A DNA stretch of 64,000 nt from Vitellaria paradoxa. Its lineage: Eukaryota; Streptophyta; Magnoliopsida; Ericales; Sapotaceae. Below the pieces are notes generated by a model. That model was given only the letters and a program-made list of their open reading frames with translations. It had not been told where the DNA came from and searched no databases. The position numbers and the translations under genes are program-made. Positions 14,901 through 27,375 of this stretch are shown here, one piece after another. Positions within the stretch are counted from its first letter, which is position 1. Each line of letters opens with the position of its first letter. The DNA is taken from assembly GCA_019916065.1 (NCBI GenBank), contig CM034236.1:53038690-53102689 (forward strand), read 5' to 3'.

Positions 14901-17900
14901 TCATAAAGGTTTGACTTCCCTAGTATTTGTCTGTTTATATGAGATGAAAATTGCTTCTTTCAGAGTCTTTTGTAGTTATGCAAGAATTTAACACCATGAA
15001 AATGTAACAAGATACTATAGAATCCCAAAAGTTTCATTCACTTTTTATTAATTCACTGTCTCTTAGATTTTATTGATCAATGTTTTCAAATTAACCATTT
15101 CTAATGATGATTATTTATGCATAAGCAAGAAAAAAAAGAATGGTCTGATTCATTTCTAACTCATGCAATTATATCTCTCAGACCATGCATTTATAACATT
15201 CATAGATTGAAGAGTTTGAGAGGCATTTATCTGTATTTGCATGCAGGTTGATATCGCTGCTGGTGGATGGCATTCTACTGCCTTGACTGATGAAGGAGAG
15301 GTACTTCTTTTGTTTTATTTGTTCAAGAGGTTCCATTAATACTATTGGGGTTGTGTAGTACGAATACTTGGATAAAAAGATCCATATAGTTGAACCCATT
15401 TAATTAGGAAAAATGTTAAGTAAGTTCAGTATGAATACTTGCATAAACTCAAAAAGGAAAACCCACTAAAATGTAGTAGTGTTGGAAAATTGAATAGGGA
15501 ACTAAGTTCTACAATAACTTATTTGCAGCTAATACAAAGGTTAGTGTAAAGTATATCACTGATTATTGATTTTTTTTTTCTTTCACCTGTCATTTTTTTT
15601 TTCTACAACTATTGCTTATATAGGTGCCTCAATCCAAATTGTTGAGGGCTTTCCACGGCATGGAATTGTGGTTCTGGGTTGTTTACTGTTTTCTCTTCAC
15701 TTTCGGAGGCACAAGTGGTTTTTTCATTCTTAGGGAGCAATGATTTTATTGTGTTTGGAGTGAATGTAGCAATTCATCAATGCAATTTAATTACATTTGG
15801 TATATTAATTTGTATAGAATAATCACTGGTTGAAATATTAATTAATTTTTATTTTGATTAGAAATTATTATTTTAATAGTAAATTTTTTATTTAATTAGT
15901 AAATTTTTTGAAGCAAAATACTTTAATAGTAACTAATTTTAATGACAAAAATATTTTTCTAATATTTATTGTAAATTAAATTTTCAATGGGTATAAAGTG
16001 TAACATAGGGGTAGGATAATTGTAAAATTTATTAGTTACACCCTATTACGTTGTACCTGGTAACACTAACCCTCCAATTTCAAGCTTGAGTAAAAGGGTT
16101 AACACCTACCCTTGTAATATTTAACTCCCTTCATCCTCACACCAAACACCCGCTTGGTCAAATATGCCACTTTGATGCTGTTTCTTATTCTTCCAGCACA
16201 TTTTACTTGTCTGTGTCGGAAATTGATTTAGGCAGTGTATATTTCTCATTGACATAAATGGGTATATCTTGATTATGAGTTAAAGGGGAAAAATGTGGAG
16301 TCACTTCCACTTTACAGTTGGTGCAGTTTTGTATAAGCTAAAAAAAGAACCAAGAGTCTGCACTAGTCACAACTTCTCATAATATTCTATATTTTTTTAT
16401 CGGTTAATCTTTGTGGTTCAATCTCAACGTCCTTCCTAAAGAAACAAGCAAAGAAGAAAATTGTTAGACTACTCGTTTTTAATCTTAGCAATATGGATTT
16501 TTTTATTTAATTATTATTATTTTTGGGGGGGGGGGTTGTTCAGAATATGCACATTAAGGGGGCGTTTGGTAGCAAAATTTTTGCAAAAAACTACCAACTT
16601 TTGATTTTTGTATTTGGCAAACCATCAACTTTTGCCACTTTTTTTCTTTGCTACAATAACTTCTCAACTCAAAAATTACCAAAAGTTGCTAAAAGTCACT
16701 AAAAGTTGCCAAAAGTTACTAAAAAATGCCAAAAGTTGTCAAAATTTTTATCAAACACCCAAAAGTTGCAAAAAGTTGCTAAAAATTACTAAAAATTACT
16801 ATTTGCTTCGCCAAACACAATAAAAATTACAACTAGCAGCAACTTTTGACAAAAAAATACCAAAAGTTGTTAAAAATTGTGCCTCTAAACACCCCCTAAG
16901 TTGAACTGGTTTGATCCTTGTACTGAAGCTTTTTGCAAATAAGTATTACATTAATTCACTGCTTAATTATAGTCGGATATCCCTTTACGTTCAATATGGA
17001 GTGAGTGAGTGGCATAGCACAAAACTCTGAATTTGATGTTCTGTGCCTTCAGGGATTTTTAAAGCTCATGATGGCAATTATGTTTAAAACATATGATGGT
17101 TTCTAGAAATGATTTCATATTCATCCATTTGCATCTTCATTGCAGGTATATGGTTGGGGTCGAGGGGAACATGGGAGACTTGGATTTGGCGATGACAAGA
17201 GTAGTAAAATGGTGCCTCAGAGGGTTCAACTTCTTGTTGGGGAAGACATTGTTCAGGTGCCATATGCATTACTACCTTTAGCTAAAACTTTCAAATTGCC
17301 TAATTGGATTAATGGGTATTGTGACACCAGGTCAAGGGATATCATTTGATGTCTTTCTCCAGCATATGATGACACAAATTTATGTCCAGGATGGTGCTGT
17401 AACAATGAATAATCATTATCAGTTGAGGCATGCCAAAAATAATTTAGGAAAGGATGACATTGCTTAAAATCCTTAAAAATATCCCATATGTAGCATGCAA
17501 CGGAGTCATTGTATGTGCTGTTTAAAAAAAAATAAACAAATAGATTCATGGCACTACGCTATTGAAAACAAAAGGACTTGATTGACTTTATTTCCTTTTT
17601 GTGACTTTGTCCAATTACCTCGTTCATCTGTTGTTTTTACCTCTGTATTTTTCTGAGTCAATCAGTCTTTCCACTAGAACTTCCTGGTAAAGGAATGGCC
17701 GATCAACAGAAATTTGTGGTGGAGCCCAGGCTTACTTGCTTCTGGAAACGTAGGTCTGAAGTTTGAGTACAGTTCATGCAATGGCAGTAAAATATGCAAT
17801 TTGGTCGGAGTTCTAATCTGAATTTTTATAACTAAAGGGAAACCTATGAAACTCGATATTGCACTTCTCAGTAGTCAGAAGAGGGTTCAAGAAAACAACA

Positions 17901-18722
17901 GGCCAGTGTTATGACACCTTATGAAAGATGTCTCTACCTTACACTGCTACAACAAGAGAACAAGATCAATGGATTGGTGTTGTGTTTTAATTGGACATTT
18001 AATCATCTCAATTCTTCCATATCTAGAACTTTCGAAGTTTAACATTTATTATCTGTGATACAGGTGTCTTGTGGGGGCACTCATTCAGTTGCGTTGACGC
18101 GTGATGGTCGCATGTTTTCAGTAAGTGCTCTTTTTTTTTTTTTTTTTTTGGTTTAAACATTGCTTGACAGTGGCTTATTATACGCTTGAGTTATAGAACA
18201 AAATTAAAAGGTTAAAATCATGGTTTCAATGCCTTTGATTATGTGCTCAAATTTGTCCAATCACCAACTCTCCCACCTTTATCTGACCTTGCAAGTAACC
18301 CTGTTCTAATATTTATTTTCCTTATAGTCCCCTAAAAAGTCTTGGCGTTATAAATTTTTTTGCTTCTGTTGGCTCCAACTATTGAAGTCTTCCCCCAGGA
18401 AAAAAAAAAAAAAATGGAAGAACTGTTCCTTTTATGTTCCTATTGTTCGATTAGCAAGTGCTTGCCATGGTTGACTGTTGTAACTTTTGTTCATTAATTT
18501 CTCTAATGGCAGTTTGGACGAGGAGACCATGGGCGTCTAGGATATGGGAGAAAAGTAACTACCGGTCATCCCTCAGAGGTACCCATAAACCTCCCACCCC
18601 CAAGAAATCTCAGTGACAGTGAAACCAATGGACACTGGTGCGCTAAGCTTGTTGCTTGTGGTGGCCGCCATACATTAGCAATTGTAGAATGGCTTCCCGA
18701 TGAATCTGAAAAGTTGGAATGA
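11933..18722 (+). CDS. RCC1-repeat beta-propeller protein (plant RCC1 family)
   Basis: Eleven exons: 11933-11961, 12084-12228, 12477-12587, 12674-12734, 13222-13325, 13898-13983, 14080-14281, 15247-15300, 17146-17256, 18064-18120 and 18513-18722. They give 389 aa with no frame break. Seven RCC1 blades show as successive Gly-rich turns: GSGEDGQLGVG, GWNQRGTLGHPP, GGNEYGQCGEE, GQPWPPGD, GNNEYGQLGTGD, GRGEHGRLGFGD and GRGDHGRLGYGR, most preceded by a GG(T/W)HS-type strand. The whole length is propeller, without an added FYVE, PH or BRX domain. It resembles the short Arabidopsis RCC1-family proteins of the At5g16040/At3g02510 type (from memory), and differs from UVR8, whose Trp-rich GWRHT motifs are absent. 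Substrate and pathway are not known to me. Start chosen because ATGGCTTCC gives the first turn directly after exon 1. Confidence 0.93.
15749..16152. repeat. Possible MITE in the RCC1 intron
   Basis: TGTGTTTGGAGTGAATG at the left and, on the other strand, GGGTGTTTGGTGTGAGG at the right form an imperfect inverted repeat around an AT-rich 400-bp core. No target duplication could be fixed. Confidence 0.35.
16558..16896. mobile_element. Harbinger-type MITE with internal short repeats, RCC1 intron
   Basis: Left end GGGGGCGTTTGGTAGC and right end (complement) GGGGGTGTTTAGAGGC form about 25-bp terminal inverted repeats including a shared AATTTTT. TAA flanks both sides (16555-16557 and 16897-16899). 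The interior is a run of diverged AAAAGTTGC/AAAAGTTAC units (about 10-12 bp each), so it can extend by slippage. Non-coding; inserted in intron 8 of the RCC1 gene. Confidence 0.8.
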
Positions 18723-20501
18723 AGTGGTGCTATAAGAACATATGCTGGAAGCCTAAATTAAGATCTCTGTATAACTGAATTATAAGGTCTCTGTCAGAGA
18801 ATGTGAAATATTTTGAGTTGCCATTCAAACATCTATTGCAATTTAGCATAGAAAAACGGTGGGTTAATCCCTTTAGTTATAAATGGTAGATTGCAGGAGT
18901 TGGTTTGCAGTATTGGGCACTCTTTTACAGACTGAAGGGGTTGGTTTGAGATGTTGGGATGTTTATCAGTTCGACCACAGCGGGATACAAAAATATGAAT
19001 AAAGGCTCCGTTTGATTTGTTATAAAACTCTGAAAATTTTTTAAAACTTTTAAAAGTTATTTATTTTTTATTTTACTATACGAATTATGAATTTATAACT
19101 TATCTCAGTTTATCTCACTCTAAACACACTCAAAGACGTACCATTTTTTACTCTCACCGAATTGCCTGTTTATTTGACTTATACGGGAATTATCTGCCTA
19201 CCATTTGGTTTATTTGATCAACATTCGTGTAACAAACGCTAGTAAGTTATTACCATTAACTGTTAGGATGTGTCTGGTATGGGGTTAGAAGGGGTAAATG
19301 TTACTTCCGTAATTTTTAATTTACCTTTAATTATTTTTGGTATGTTACGTAAAAATTAAAAGGGTTAAAACTTTTCCCTTCAAAAGTGTTTAAATGCTAA
19401 AATGTAGGATAAAGGGGGGTGAAAAGTTGCTAGAACAAGAGTTAAAATGCTAAAATGTAGGATAAAGGGGTGAAAAGTTGTTAGAACAAGAGTTAAAAGA
19501 AATTCAATTCTATAAACTCTCCATTGATAATTGACTATTTTATCTTCAGGTTTATTTTTTTATCTATATTCATCTTTTAGACTTTTGTACAAATTAGAGA
19601 AATATTTTTCAACAAATTTCTTATCAATTAAGTAAATTTTAGACTGATCCAAGTTAGAGAAAATAAATTATAGTTTTATCTAAATTTTTATCCTTAGCGC
19701 TATTTTTAATCAAGATTTGCACCCTAGACTTCCCAAAAGCCTTAGAAATATTCACACACACACACATATATATATGTGTGTGTGTATCAACTAAGTAAAT
19801 ATTTTATGAAAAATTTGTAAAAGTTTTTTTAAAAATAAAAATTTTTGAAACATGAGTAAAAGTGTTTTATGAAAAATATTTTACATTAAACAAATATCTT
19901 TCTTCATAATTTTAATCTATATAATCTTTTTGGTCCATAAACACCACCAACAAATGAAACTACTCAGTTAACTTTAACACATTTTCATGTTTTACTAAAA
20001 AAGAAAGGTTGAAACATCGATCTCAACGTCGACTCCATTGGGTAAAATCCAACAATGTAGATGCATTTATACCTTTAAACTTAAAAAATACGTAAATATA
20101 TCTGAATTGTTAGATTTTAATCTAACAGTCCCCGACCTACTATTCGAACAGTTCTCCTAAATCATGTTTTGCTCATATCAAACAAAATTATACTTCAAGT
20201 TTCACTCTATATTTCTTCCCACTCAAGTTTAATTTGGTATAAGGGAATGAAATAAAATAAAATACTTATAATATAGTTTTATACCATTCCCTCAAAAAAA
20301 AAAAAACATTTCAAATAAGCGTATTAAATAAAGTAATAAAATGAAGTGTAGGAATATTGATTCTATTCTATCCACTTGTTCAAGGAAGTTTTAAGCACAA
20401 GGTTCTTGATTTACTACGATTTGACAGTCTAGCTACTTATTACGCTCTGACATGTTAATGGGTTTCAACGACAACATATACATGCTAATCTTTTTCAGAG
20501 T
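18723..20501. other. Convergent intergenic region, RCC1 to rhomboid-like gene
   Basis: 3' ends of the + strand RCC1 gene and the - strand rhomboid-like gene face each other here. No gene lies between them. Contents: RCC1 3'UTR (to about 18960), a MITE-like element (19011-19140), two near-identical 50-bp segments (ATGCTAAAATGTAGGATAAA at about 19395 and 19448), and a palindromic ACACACAC/ATATAT/GTGTGTGT repeat at about 19753-19788. Confidence 0.6.
19011..19140. repeat. AT-rich MITE family (ATGAATTCAT type), copy 1
   Basis: Internal sequence matches, on the opposite strand, segments at 41164-41320 and 44885-44998: a run of about 45 bp containing AAGTTATGAATTCATAATTC and a following AAGATAAAAAGTGAATAACT block in diverged form. 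The ends resemble CGTTTGATTTGTTA and GTGTTTAGAGTGAG. No coding potential. Confidence 0.6.
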
Positions 20502-23500
20502 CTATAAAAAGCTGTTAGCAGCCAGTGAGTTGAGGGAAGGATCGACAATGAATAGTAGGGAGCTTAAAACCAGAACAAAGAGAGAGAACACCATAAGTGA
20601 TTTACAAGGATCAACATGTTGTCTCGACAGTGCAATTCCTTCTTCCTGACCACCTTCTGAAGATCTATCATCCATACGCAGCGTTGGGCATGTCAAAAAA
20701 CCATATACTGTACCGGTAAAAGCTGCCCCAAAATGTGTCCTGCAACACATGCAATGCATTAATTGAAGGACCATGAGAATATAATTTTTTTTTTCTGGAG
20801 GGTCAATTTTTTGTAAGACAATTTTTCAATTCTATAGGGCCTAAACAAGCCTTACCAATTCACACGTGTATATATATATATATAGTAATATATAGAGATA
20901 TATAGAGAGAGACTTTAGTTATGTGCAAACATTGTGCCCATTTGCTTTCAGATTCTAGCGAAATCAAAAATAGATTGTACCACTAGAGAACTGACCAGTC
21001 ATCAATTGGACCAAAATTGCTTAGTATGCAGCTGATGACAGTGGCGATTATTGCCTTCCGAAACATGTCTTCAGAATAATCTTTTTCAATCACATCCTTG
21101 TTCTGAATTTGATAAGCGAGACATGCTCCAATTACAGCAAATACTGGTCCCTGAGATCATGCAGGAAGACTTGCTTGAATATAAAAGAATGGACAGAGAA
21201 CTAAGAAGTCATAGAGAAAGACAGCAGGAAAAAACAACTAGTATTGAACATCCTGAGCAAGTAAAGCAGCAGCAAAAAGCTTGGTGCATTACAAGAACAT
21301 CATATCACAAGAGTGATGGTACAAACTTTTGGTTTTTTTTTTTTTGGACATTTAAGTTTTCGAAAAAAAAGAAAAAAAGAAAATGCTAAGAAAATTGTCA
21401 GAAAGATAGTGTATGAAGATACAAGGGAAAGAATAAAAAACTTAATTTTCCAAGTAATTATGCGCAAGTAAAATGGTCGGAGATTCTGAAAAATGAAAAA
21501 ATTGTCTTGTTAAAGCAGTGGTTCAGTTAGATTCTCATGAAATAATTAGGCTAAACAGAGGAGATACTAGAGGGCATAAATTTAAAGCTTTAATTGAAGA
21601 CCCCATAAAGGAGAGCATTATACTTGTGTTGATCTTCTAATAAACAAGGGGTTCAAGCTGCAATAGAATTGATGTTCTTCCAATCTCCTCCTCCTATTGA
21701 GCTGCAAATTTCTATGGGATAGTTTCTACTGTTTTAATTTCAACGTAAAAAATAAATAAATAATAAATAAACTAAAAATTCCCTTTCCCTATATTTATGA
21801 AAGCTTATATACAAAAGAAAAAAACAGTGCAATGCTGCTTACTGCCCCACCAACCGTTGGCTCTGGTGTTTGAAGAAAGCTGGCCAAGTTACCAGAAATT
21901 CCTCCGAGAACATATATCAAGAAAAACGTAAAGCTACCATATGATCTGCAAACTCGAGGCCCAAAACTAAGAAGCACCCAACAACTGAGTGCTAGGTGAA
22001 GGATTCCTGAATGCTGCAAATAGAAAATATATTTATTAGATGCAAATCTGGAAAGTTCAGACCTCAAATTTGTGTGCGGTGAAAGAGCTGTTGGATATTC
22101 AGTGAAATCCAAACCAGTCCTCTATTTGCTCTTGGTTAAAAGAAAAAATTATATTAACTTTATATAAAATGGCCGTGACATTGGCCTCGCCCCAACTAGA
22201 ATTAAGCCAACCTTTGTCATTCCATGGAAACATAACTAAAGAAGAACCCAGAAAGAATAAATAAACTACTAAGAAATGTGGCAGATTGCTGATTGATTTT
22301 TTGTAGTTAAGATAGCACAATGATATTTGTCTTTAATCAAACTTTGAAGTATGGTCCAAATCTCGATTAAGAAAAAATACATCAGGTTTATATTTATGGT
22401 TGTTAGGCAGACGTTGTGTGTTTGACAAATCATTAAAATATTATGAAAGGCAGTTTATCCTTCAAAAGTGACATCAATAGCGCCAAAGGCACCGTTTTGT
22501 TTTTAGAACACTAAAATGCTCCACGCACAAGAAATCTTTATGCGTCAAGTTTCTTTTACTTAACTAATTCCACAAACCAACCCAAAATTTTCACAAGTAA
22601 TCATATTATGTTGATAAATGATTAAATGGTAATTGAATGGAAACACGAACCCAATCAGCAATCTTGTACCAGAAACATCGGTGTCACTAGCCTCCACCAT
22701 TCTCCAAGTAGAATCAGGTGATTTATTTTTGCTCCATATGCCAAGGGGAGGGAAAAGAGCTCTAAATCCGAGTTTTGGATTGGACTTGCTATTTCAAACA
22801 GAAAAACTGCAATGTTTATGGAAACCAGTATACTTCTGCATAAAGAAATTTTAAAAGCATCAGAAATACATAGCACAAACAACTCAAGAGCACTTAACCC
22901 AAATGAAAATGGCACTAGAAACCACAAAAATTAAGAATAAAGTTTAAAAATGATGGAACGATACTATTACATCAAGTAAAGACCAGAGGTTTCATTGTAT
23001 GATTGCTTTGAAAGACCATCATCCTTGCTTTTTAACTTCATGTAGCTTTTCATCTTATTCCAACCAGCTCTTCCAGAACCCACCGTGACAGAATGTGACG
23101 CTGCTTCAGTAGTTCCATCATCAAAAGCAGATGACACGTAGTTTTTTGATTTTGTATCTGAATGAAGGAGATAGTATCTATTTGAATTTGCACATGGTAG
23201 GATTAATAAAGAAATCAACCAATACACACGAAAAATATGATTCAGGTAATGTTGCAAATGGAAGAAATGGTTAGATTCGTAAAAAGAAAACATCAGTAGT
23301 GTATACAGTAAGCTGCAGTAAAGATAGCAGGAGTTGCTGATAACAAAAAAGCAGGAATTCCAACATCAATTAGATTATATAATTAACAGCTCCTTGCATT
23401 ATGGTCATTGATGTCTGCAAATAATTGTAAGATTTTTTTCGTCATCATTTGCATCATTTGCAATTTCACATATATAGAGAACGATAATTTCTTATTTCAC

Positions 23501-24672
23501 AATGCTGTTCACTATAGGATGTAACTCATCAAATTGCCAGTTGACATCTCTAGAGAAGAACAACTCGTGAAGTACATATGAAACCAAAAATACACATGGA
23601 ACCAAAAATTTTAAACACGTAAAACTCATCTCAACTCAATTCTACAAAACTTGATCCCAAACTAGCTGAGGTCGGGTACATGAATCCTCTTCCCCCATTC
23701 AATTCTGTCATGGGTATAAAAGAATATGAGTATATATATATATATATATGAGTTACACTGAAGTTGATTAAGCTCAAAATAGGAAGAATACTTTATGTGA
23801 TAGAATAGAGTTCTTAAGTTGAGACATGCTTCTGTAATGCTACAGGACTGAAATATCCCATTTCAAAGTGAAAAGGAAAATTCCATCTGACAGAAATACA
23901 AGGAACTGCATTTTGTTCAGCAGGGTCAGGGGAAACCAAGAGATCAGACTTAAGTCAGTAAGAGCAGGAGAAGAATGATGATTGAACAAAAAATTGAAAC
24001 AACGCCCGGAAGTAGCTCACAGGTGGAATTTTTAGGAGTGAAGTACTAAAAGAACTGGCAAGTTTCTTTGTAAACCTTAGTTTTGCAAAGATAAGTATGC
24101 TGCAACATTTGAAATAGTTCTGCGAAGATAAGTATGCTACAAGATTTGAAACCGCAAGCCATGATTGGTAAATAGATATGTGATTCTGATTTTACTCCCC
24201 AAATTGGAAAATATTTGGTCCTATTACTTAACATCAAGCATGTTAAGGGTAAGCTTAATTATATAGAGCATATCAGGAATATGCTCATACCCACAAGAAT
24301 TGGAAAAGAAAAATAAAAAGTTTTAACCTTACCTTTCTTAACTTTGCTAAGATAATCATCTAAAGATCCCAGCACACTTTTCTCCTTGAAGTGGCCACTT
24401 TGTTTAATAAACTCTTCCTTTTTGTTCAAAGAAACAGAAAAAGGCTTATTAGCATCATGTTGAAGTTTTCCAAAATAAGCATCCAGAGACTGCAATTGCT
24501 TCTCATTTGAAGTAGACTTGTATCCATGACAGACTATGCACTGTTTCTCTCTTTGTGGAGCACTTTTTGAGTTGGATCTTAAAAAACCCTTCTCTTTCTG
24601 TCTAACATATTTTGAATTTAAAATAGATTGGTCTTTATAGGACATTTTATAGCATATTGGAACCACGGCCAT
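20502..24672 (-). CDS. RBL9: Rhomboid-like protein (plastid RBL9 type), catalytic Ser missing
   Basis: Intramembrane rhomboid fold. Exons in coding order: 24672-24333, 23157-22971, 22835-22670, 22013-21843, 21150-20996 and 20739-20502, total 418 aa. The first 175 residues are polar and Ser/Lys-rich with no membrane span, in keeping with a plastid transit region plus linker (REKQCIVCHG, LDDYLSKVKK). The rhomboid domain starts near residue 177 (SILVSINIAVFLFE), then GEWWRLVTPMFLHSGILHL, the YGSFTFFLIYVLGGISGNLAS span, GPVFAVIGACLAYQIQNK and DDWTHFGAAFTGTVYGFL. The GxSG active site reads G286-G-A288-G, so the nucleophile is Ala, while the partner His (about 342) stays. A final hydrophobic span ends the protein. 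It looks like a pseudoprotease. The symbol rests on remembered similarity to Arabidopsis At5g38510. Confidence 0.85.
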
Positions 24673-25537
24673 GTATATCTGAAAGAATAACACAAACAGT
24701 AGTGTCAGCAGCAGTTCTCTACACAGACAGAAGAAACTTATTTGCCCTCTGTAAATTGAAGTGCAAGTTTTAATTAATTGAAGTGTATCTAAATAACAGC
24801 ACTTTACAACATTCAAGTTATGCAACCTACTGTTTTGATAATAAGCAAAAAATCAAGTGGGTAACAAGTTCATCGTCATAATTTCTAGTAGATGAGTAAT
24901 AAGTAACTAAAAATAAAAGCAACAAAACTTTTGACATATAGATTAGGGGAGGAAAGTTCGGACAACTATATCTCCTCCCAACTACAATTATGTGAATTTT
25001 AGAGGAACATCTTAAAGGCGGCCACAAATAATTGATGTTGGGATCAGAAAGCTAACTAGCCACAGGATGAACAAATAGAAACCAGACGATCCCACAAACA
25101 GATAGTATCTCGGATAAAAATGACTAGTTCAGATTGAGATAATCGTGAAATAAAAGCAAGAAATTAGCACAAAGATTAACAAGCCATACATGCAAAGCCT
25201 TTAATTCCCCCCTGGGGGGGGGGTATCTTTAAGAGCATGCATCTGTTCAAGAAATTTACATTATGAACCTCCAAAAATAAAAACAAAAAATTAAAAAATT
25301 AACCCAATATAAGAAACCCAATAACAAATGACATGATAGCATTGAATAAGCAAACAATGACTCAACCATTCCCAATATCCAATCGCCACTAGTCATTCCC
25401 GCATATATACAAACAGTTCATCTATCAACTTGAAATGAACCATTCAGAATCTTTTATAGTACAAAAATATAAACATAAACAGAGGCAAAATCAGGTTATT
25501 TGATGAGAACAGAAGAAGAGAAAAAACAAAAAGTACC

Positions 25538-25700
25538 GACTGAATATGATTGCAGAGGTTAAGGAAAGACCAGCGACAAAGTATCTGCTGCTGTTACTAC
25601 TGCAAGAATTAGATAAAAAATACTGCCATTAATGGAACAGAGAAGTACTTCCCGAAACATTAACTAAAGATAGGAGCAGCAGAGATACATGGAAACCGAC
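25538..25700 (-). other. Probable 5'UTR exon of the rhomboid-like gene
   Basis: On the - strand, a candidate donor ...CAGTCG|GTACTT ends an exon at about 25538, and an acceptor TTTCAG at about 24679 lies six bases before the ATG at 24672. This puts a leader intron of about 860 bp between transcription start and coding start. The 5' boundary is a guess. Confidence 0.4.
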
Positions 25701-25747
25701 ATGTAATCTAAAATTAATGCCTTATCATCGTTGGCCCATTGTACTAC

Positions 25748-25757
25748 TGCCACGTGT
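25748..25757 (-). promoter_or_regulatory. G-box / ABRE-like element
   Basis: On the - strand the sequence reads AACACGTGGCAG, containing the palindromic CACGTG core with the GGC flank of an ABRE-type G-box. It lies just upstream of the proposed transcription start of the rhomboid-like gene. G-boxes are bound by bZIP (HY5, ABF) and bHLH (PIF) factors and are common before plastid genes. Confidence 0.45.
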
Positions 25758-25869
25758 TCCCACTTTGCCTTCCCGCCAGTACTCCTTGATTTGGGCAAGT
25801 TTATGTGGTCTCACCTTGTTTGACCATGGGTTCGGAGTTGTTTGTTCGGTGGTAATGGAGGTAAGTTTT

Positions 25870-26416
25870 ACAAGGTAATTTTTGCCTTTCATTATGCCTT
25901 GAACGAGAGGGCATTACGCTGGGGCAAATTGTTAATGGAATGGTAACGTAAAGTAATGAAAAAATTATACTATTTTTTTATTACTTGTAAAATATTCTTC
26001 TATACTATTACAAAATATAAGTAAATTCTCTCATAAATGTTTACAATAAATATTATTAAATAATAATTCGTTTAATCAAATAAAAATTTATGAATTATTA
26101 AATTATTTTTTGTTGGGGTATTCCAAATTATTGTGAAAAAGATTTATGGTCGGTATATAAGTATGATAGAAAATTAGAAATGTTAACGGGGCGGGTATAA
26201 CTTTCTCTATCCTCGTTCCTATTTAGTAATATCCTTATCTATCCCCGTTTTGGGAAAAAAAAAATTTCCCATACCCATCCTCACTAAATAATAAATTCCC
26301 TATCTCTATCCTCGTTTACCTCGTCAGGTATATTAACTATTACAAATTATATATTATATGTATAAAATAAATATTAAAAATTATTATAAATATAATATAT
26401 ATTAAATAAAAAGTAA

Positions 26417-26447
<31 letters not shown>

Positions 26448-26640
26448 TAAATATTTAAATGGGTATAGGGCAGGGCAAAGATTATTGTATCCATCAGGAA
26501 AGGACTATTGTATCCGTCTCCATCCCCGTACCCGTTCGAGTAACACTTCAAATCTTCATACCCGTCCCCATCCCAACTACTAACATCCCCATATCCTCTT
26601 CAAACGAAGCGAGCGAAGCGGGTACTTATTGAGTATAGAT
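25870..26640. other. Intergenic AT-rich region with CCCGT-rich element
   Basis: No gene. Between about 26180 and 26620 are alternating GGGGCGGGTATA and CATACCCGTCCCCAT segments that are partly inverted, plus an AT dinucleotide run at 26418-26441. This resembles the GGGTACCC-rich non-autonomous DNA elements seen in many plant genomes, but ends could not be fixed. Confidence 0.4.
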
Positions 26641-26662
26641 ATATTTGACATTTTTATGAAAA

Positions 26663-27085
26663 ACTTTCACCATACGAGCTAACTTTTGGGAATGAGATAC
26701 GGCCAAAACAACTCAATAATTAATACTAGAGCCCAAATGTGGCATTCATCCCAATCCATTAGGAGGAGTGTCCACATCGATTGTGGAAGGGGCCGCTGAT
26801 CAGTATATAAGTGCGATGGAAGACTTTCACCGTACGAACTAACTTTTGAGGATGAGATACGGGCAAGATGACCCAACACCTAATATCAAAGCCCAGATAT
26901 ACCATTCATTCCAGTCCATTGAAAGGACTGCCCATTCGATTGTAGACAAGGTCGGTAGTCAATATATAAGTGTGAGGAAAAACTTTCACCATGTAAGCTA
27001 ACTTTTAAAGATGAAATAGGGCCATGACGACCCAACACCTAATATCAAAGTCCAGGTGTAAGTGTGACGAAAACCCTCACATTAA
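26663..27085. repeat. 160-bp tandem repeat, possibly TRIM-retrotransposon derived
   Basis: Units begin ACTTTCACCATACGAGCTAA at 26663, 26823 and 26982 (periods 160 and 159 bp); the third is partial. Each contains GATGAGATACGGGC, then ACCCAACACCTAATATCAAAG in its middle. The ATATCAAAGC piece resembles the TGGTATCAGAGC primer-binding site that follows LTRs primed by initiator Met-tRNA, which suggests LTR-internal-LTR units of a terminal-repeat retrotransposon in miniature. No protein is encoded. Confidence 0.6.
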
Positions 27086-27190
27086 CAGTATTTAACCAAA
27101 CAGACAACTATATACTTCAACTCACATTGAATGCAGGGTTGTTGAAGATAAAATTATATTGAACCTGTATGAAGTTCTACTATAAACAGA

Positions 27191-27375
27191 TTGGATCCAT
27201 TGAGCAAATATAAGTTCGAGCAATATTTGTTTCTAAGTTTTACCATTAACAAATTCAATCCATTGAGCAAATATGGGTTTGATCAAAATTTGTTTTCAAG
27301 TTTTACCACAAGGAAATTCGATCCATTGAGCAAATATGGGTTCGATCAAGATTTATTTATCTGGAGTATTAAAGG
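27191..27375 (+). repeat. 63-bp tandem repeat with open 21-aa periodic frame
   Basis: Three units start at the shared ATCCATTGAGCAAATAT at 27195, 27258 and 27321, exactly 63 bp apart. One + frame stays open from 27191 to 27409 (72 codons) and reads PLSKYGFDQ-LF-SFT--KF in each 21-aa repeat. No promoter, splice signal or known domain supports expression; a period divisible by three keeps a frame open by itself. I treat it as a repeat, not a gene. Confidence 0.6.

Noticed and set aside
21051..21389. 112-codon + strand open frame
   Set aside because: It overlaps the antisense of the rhomboid-like exon 20996-21150 and runs into poly-A tracts of the intron.
26679..26879. 66-codon - strand open frame
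   Set aside because: It runs over the 160-bp tandem repeat and reflects the repeat, not a gene.
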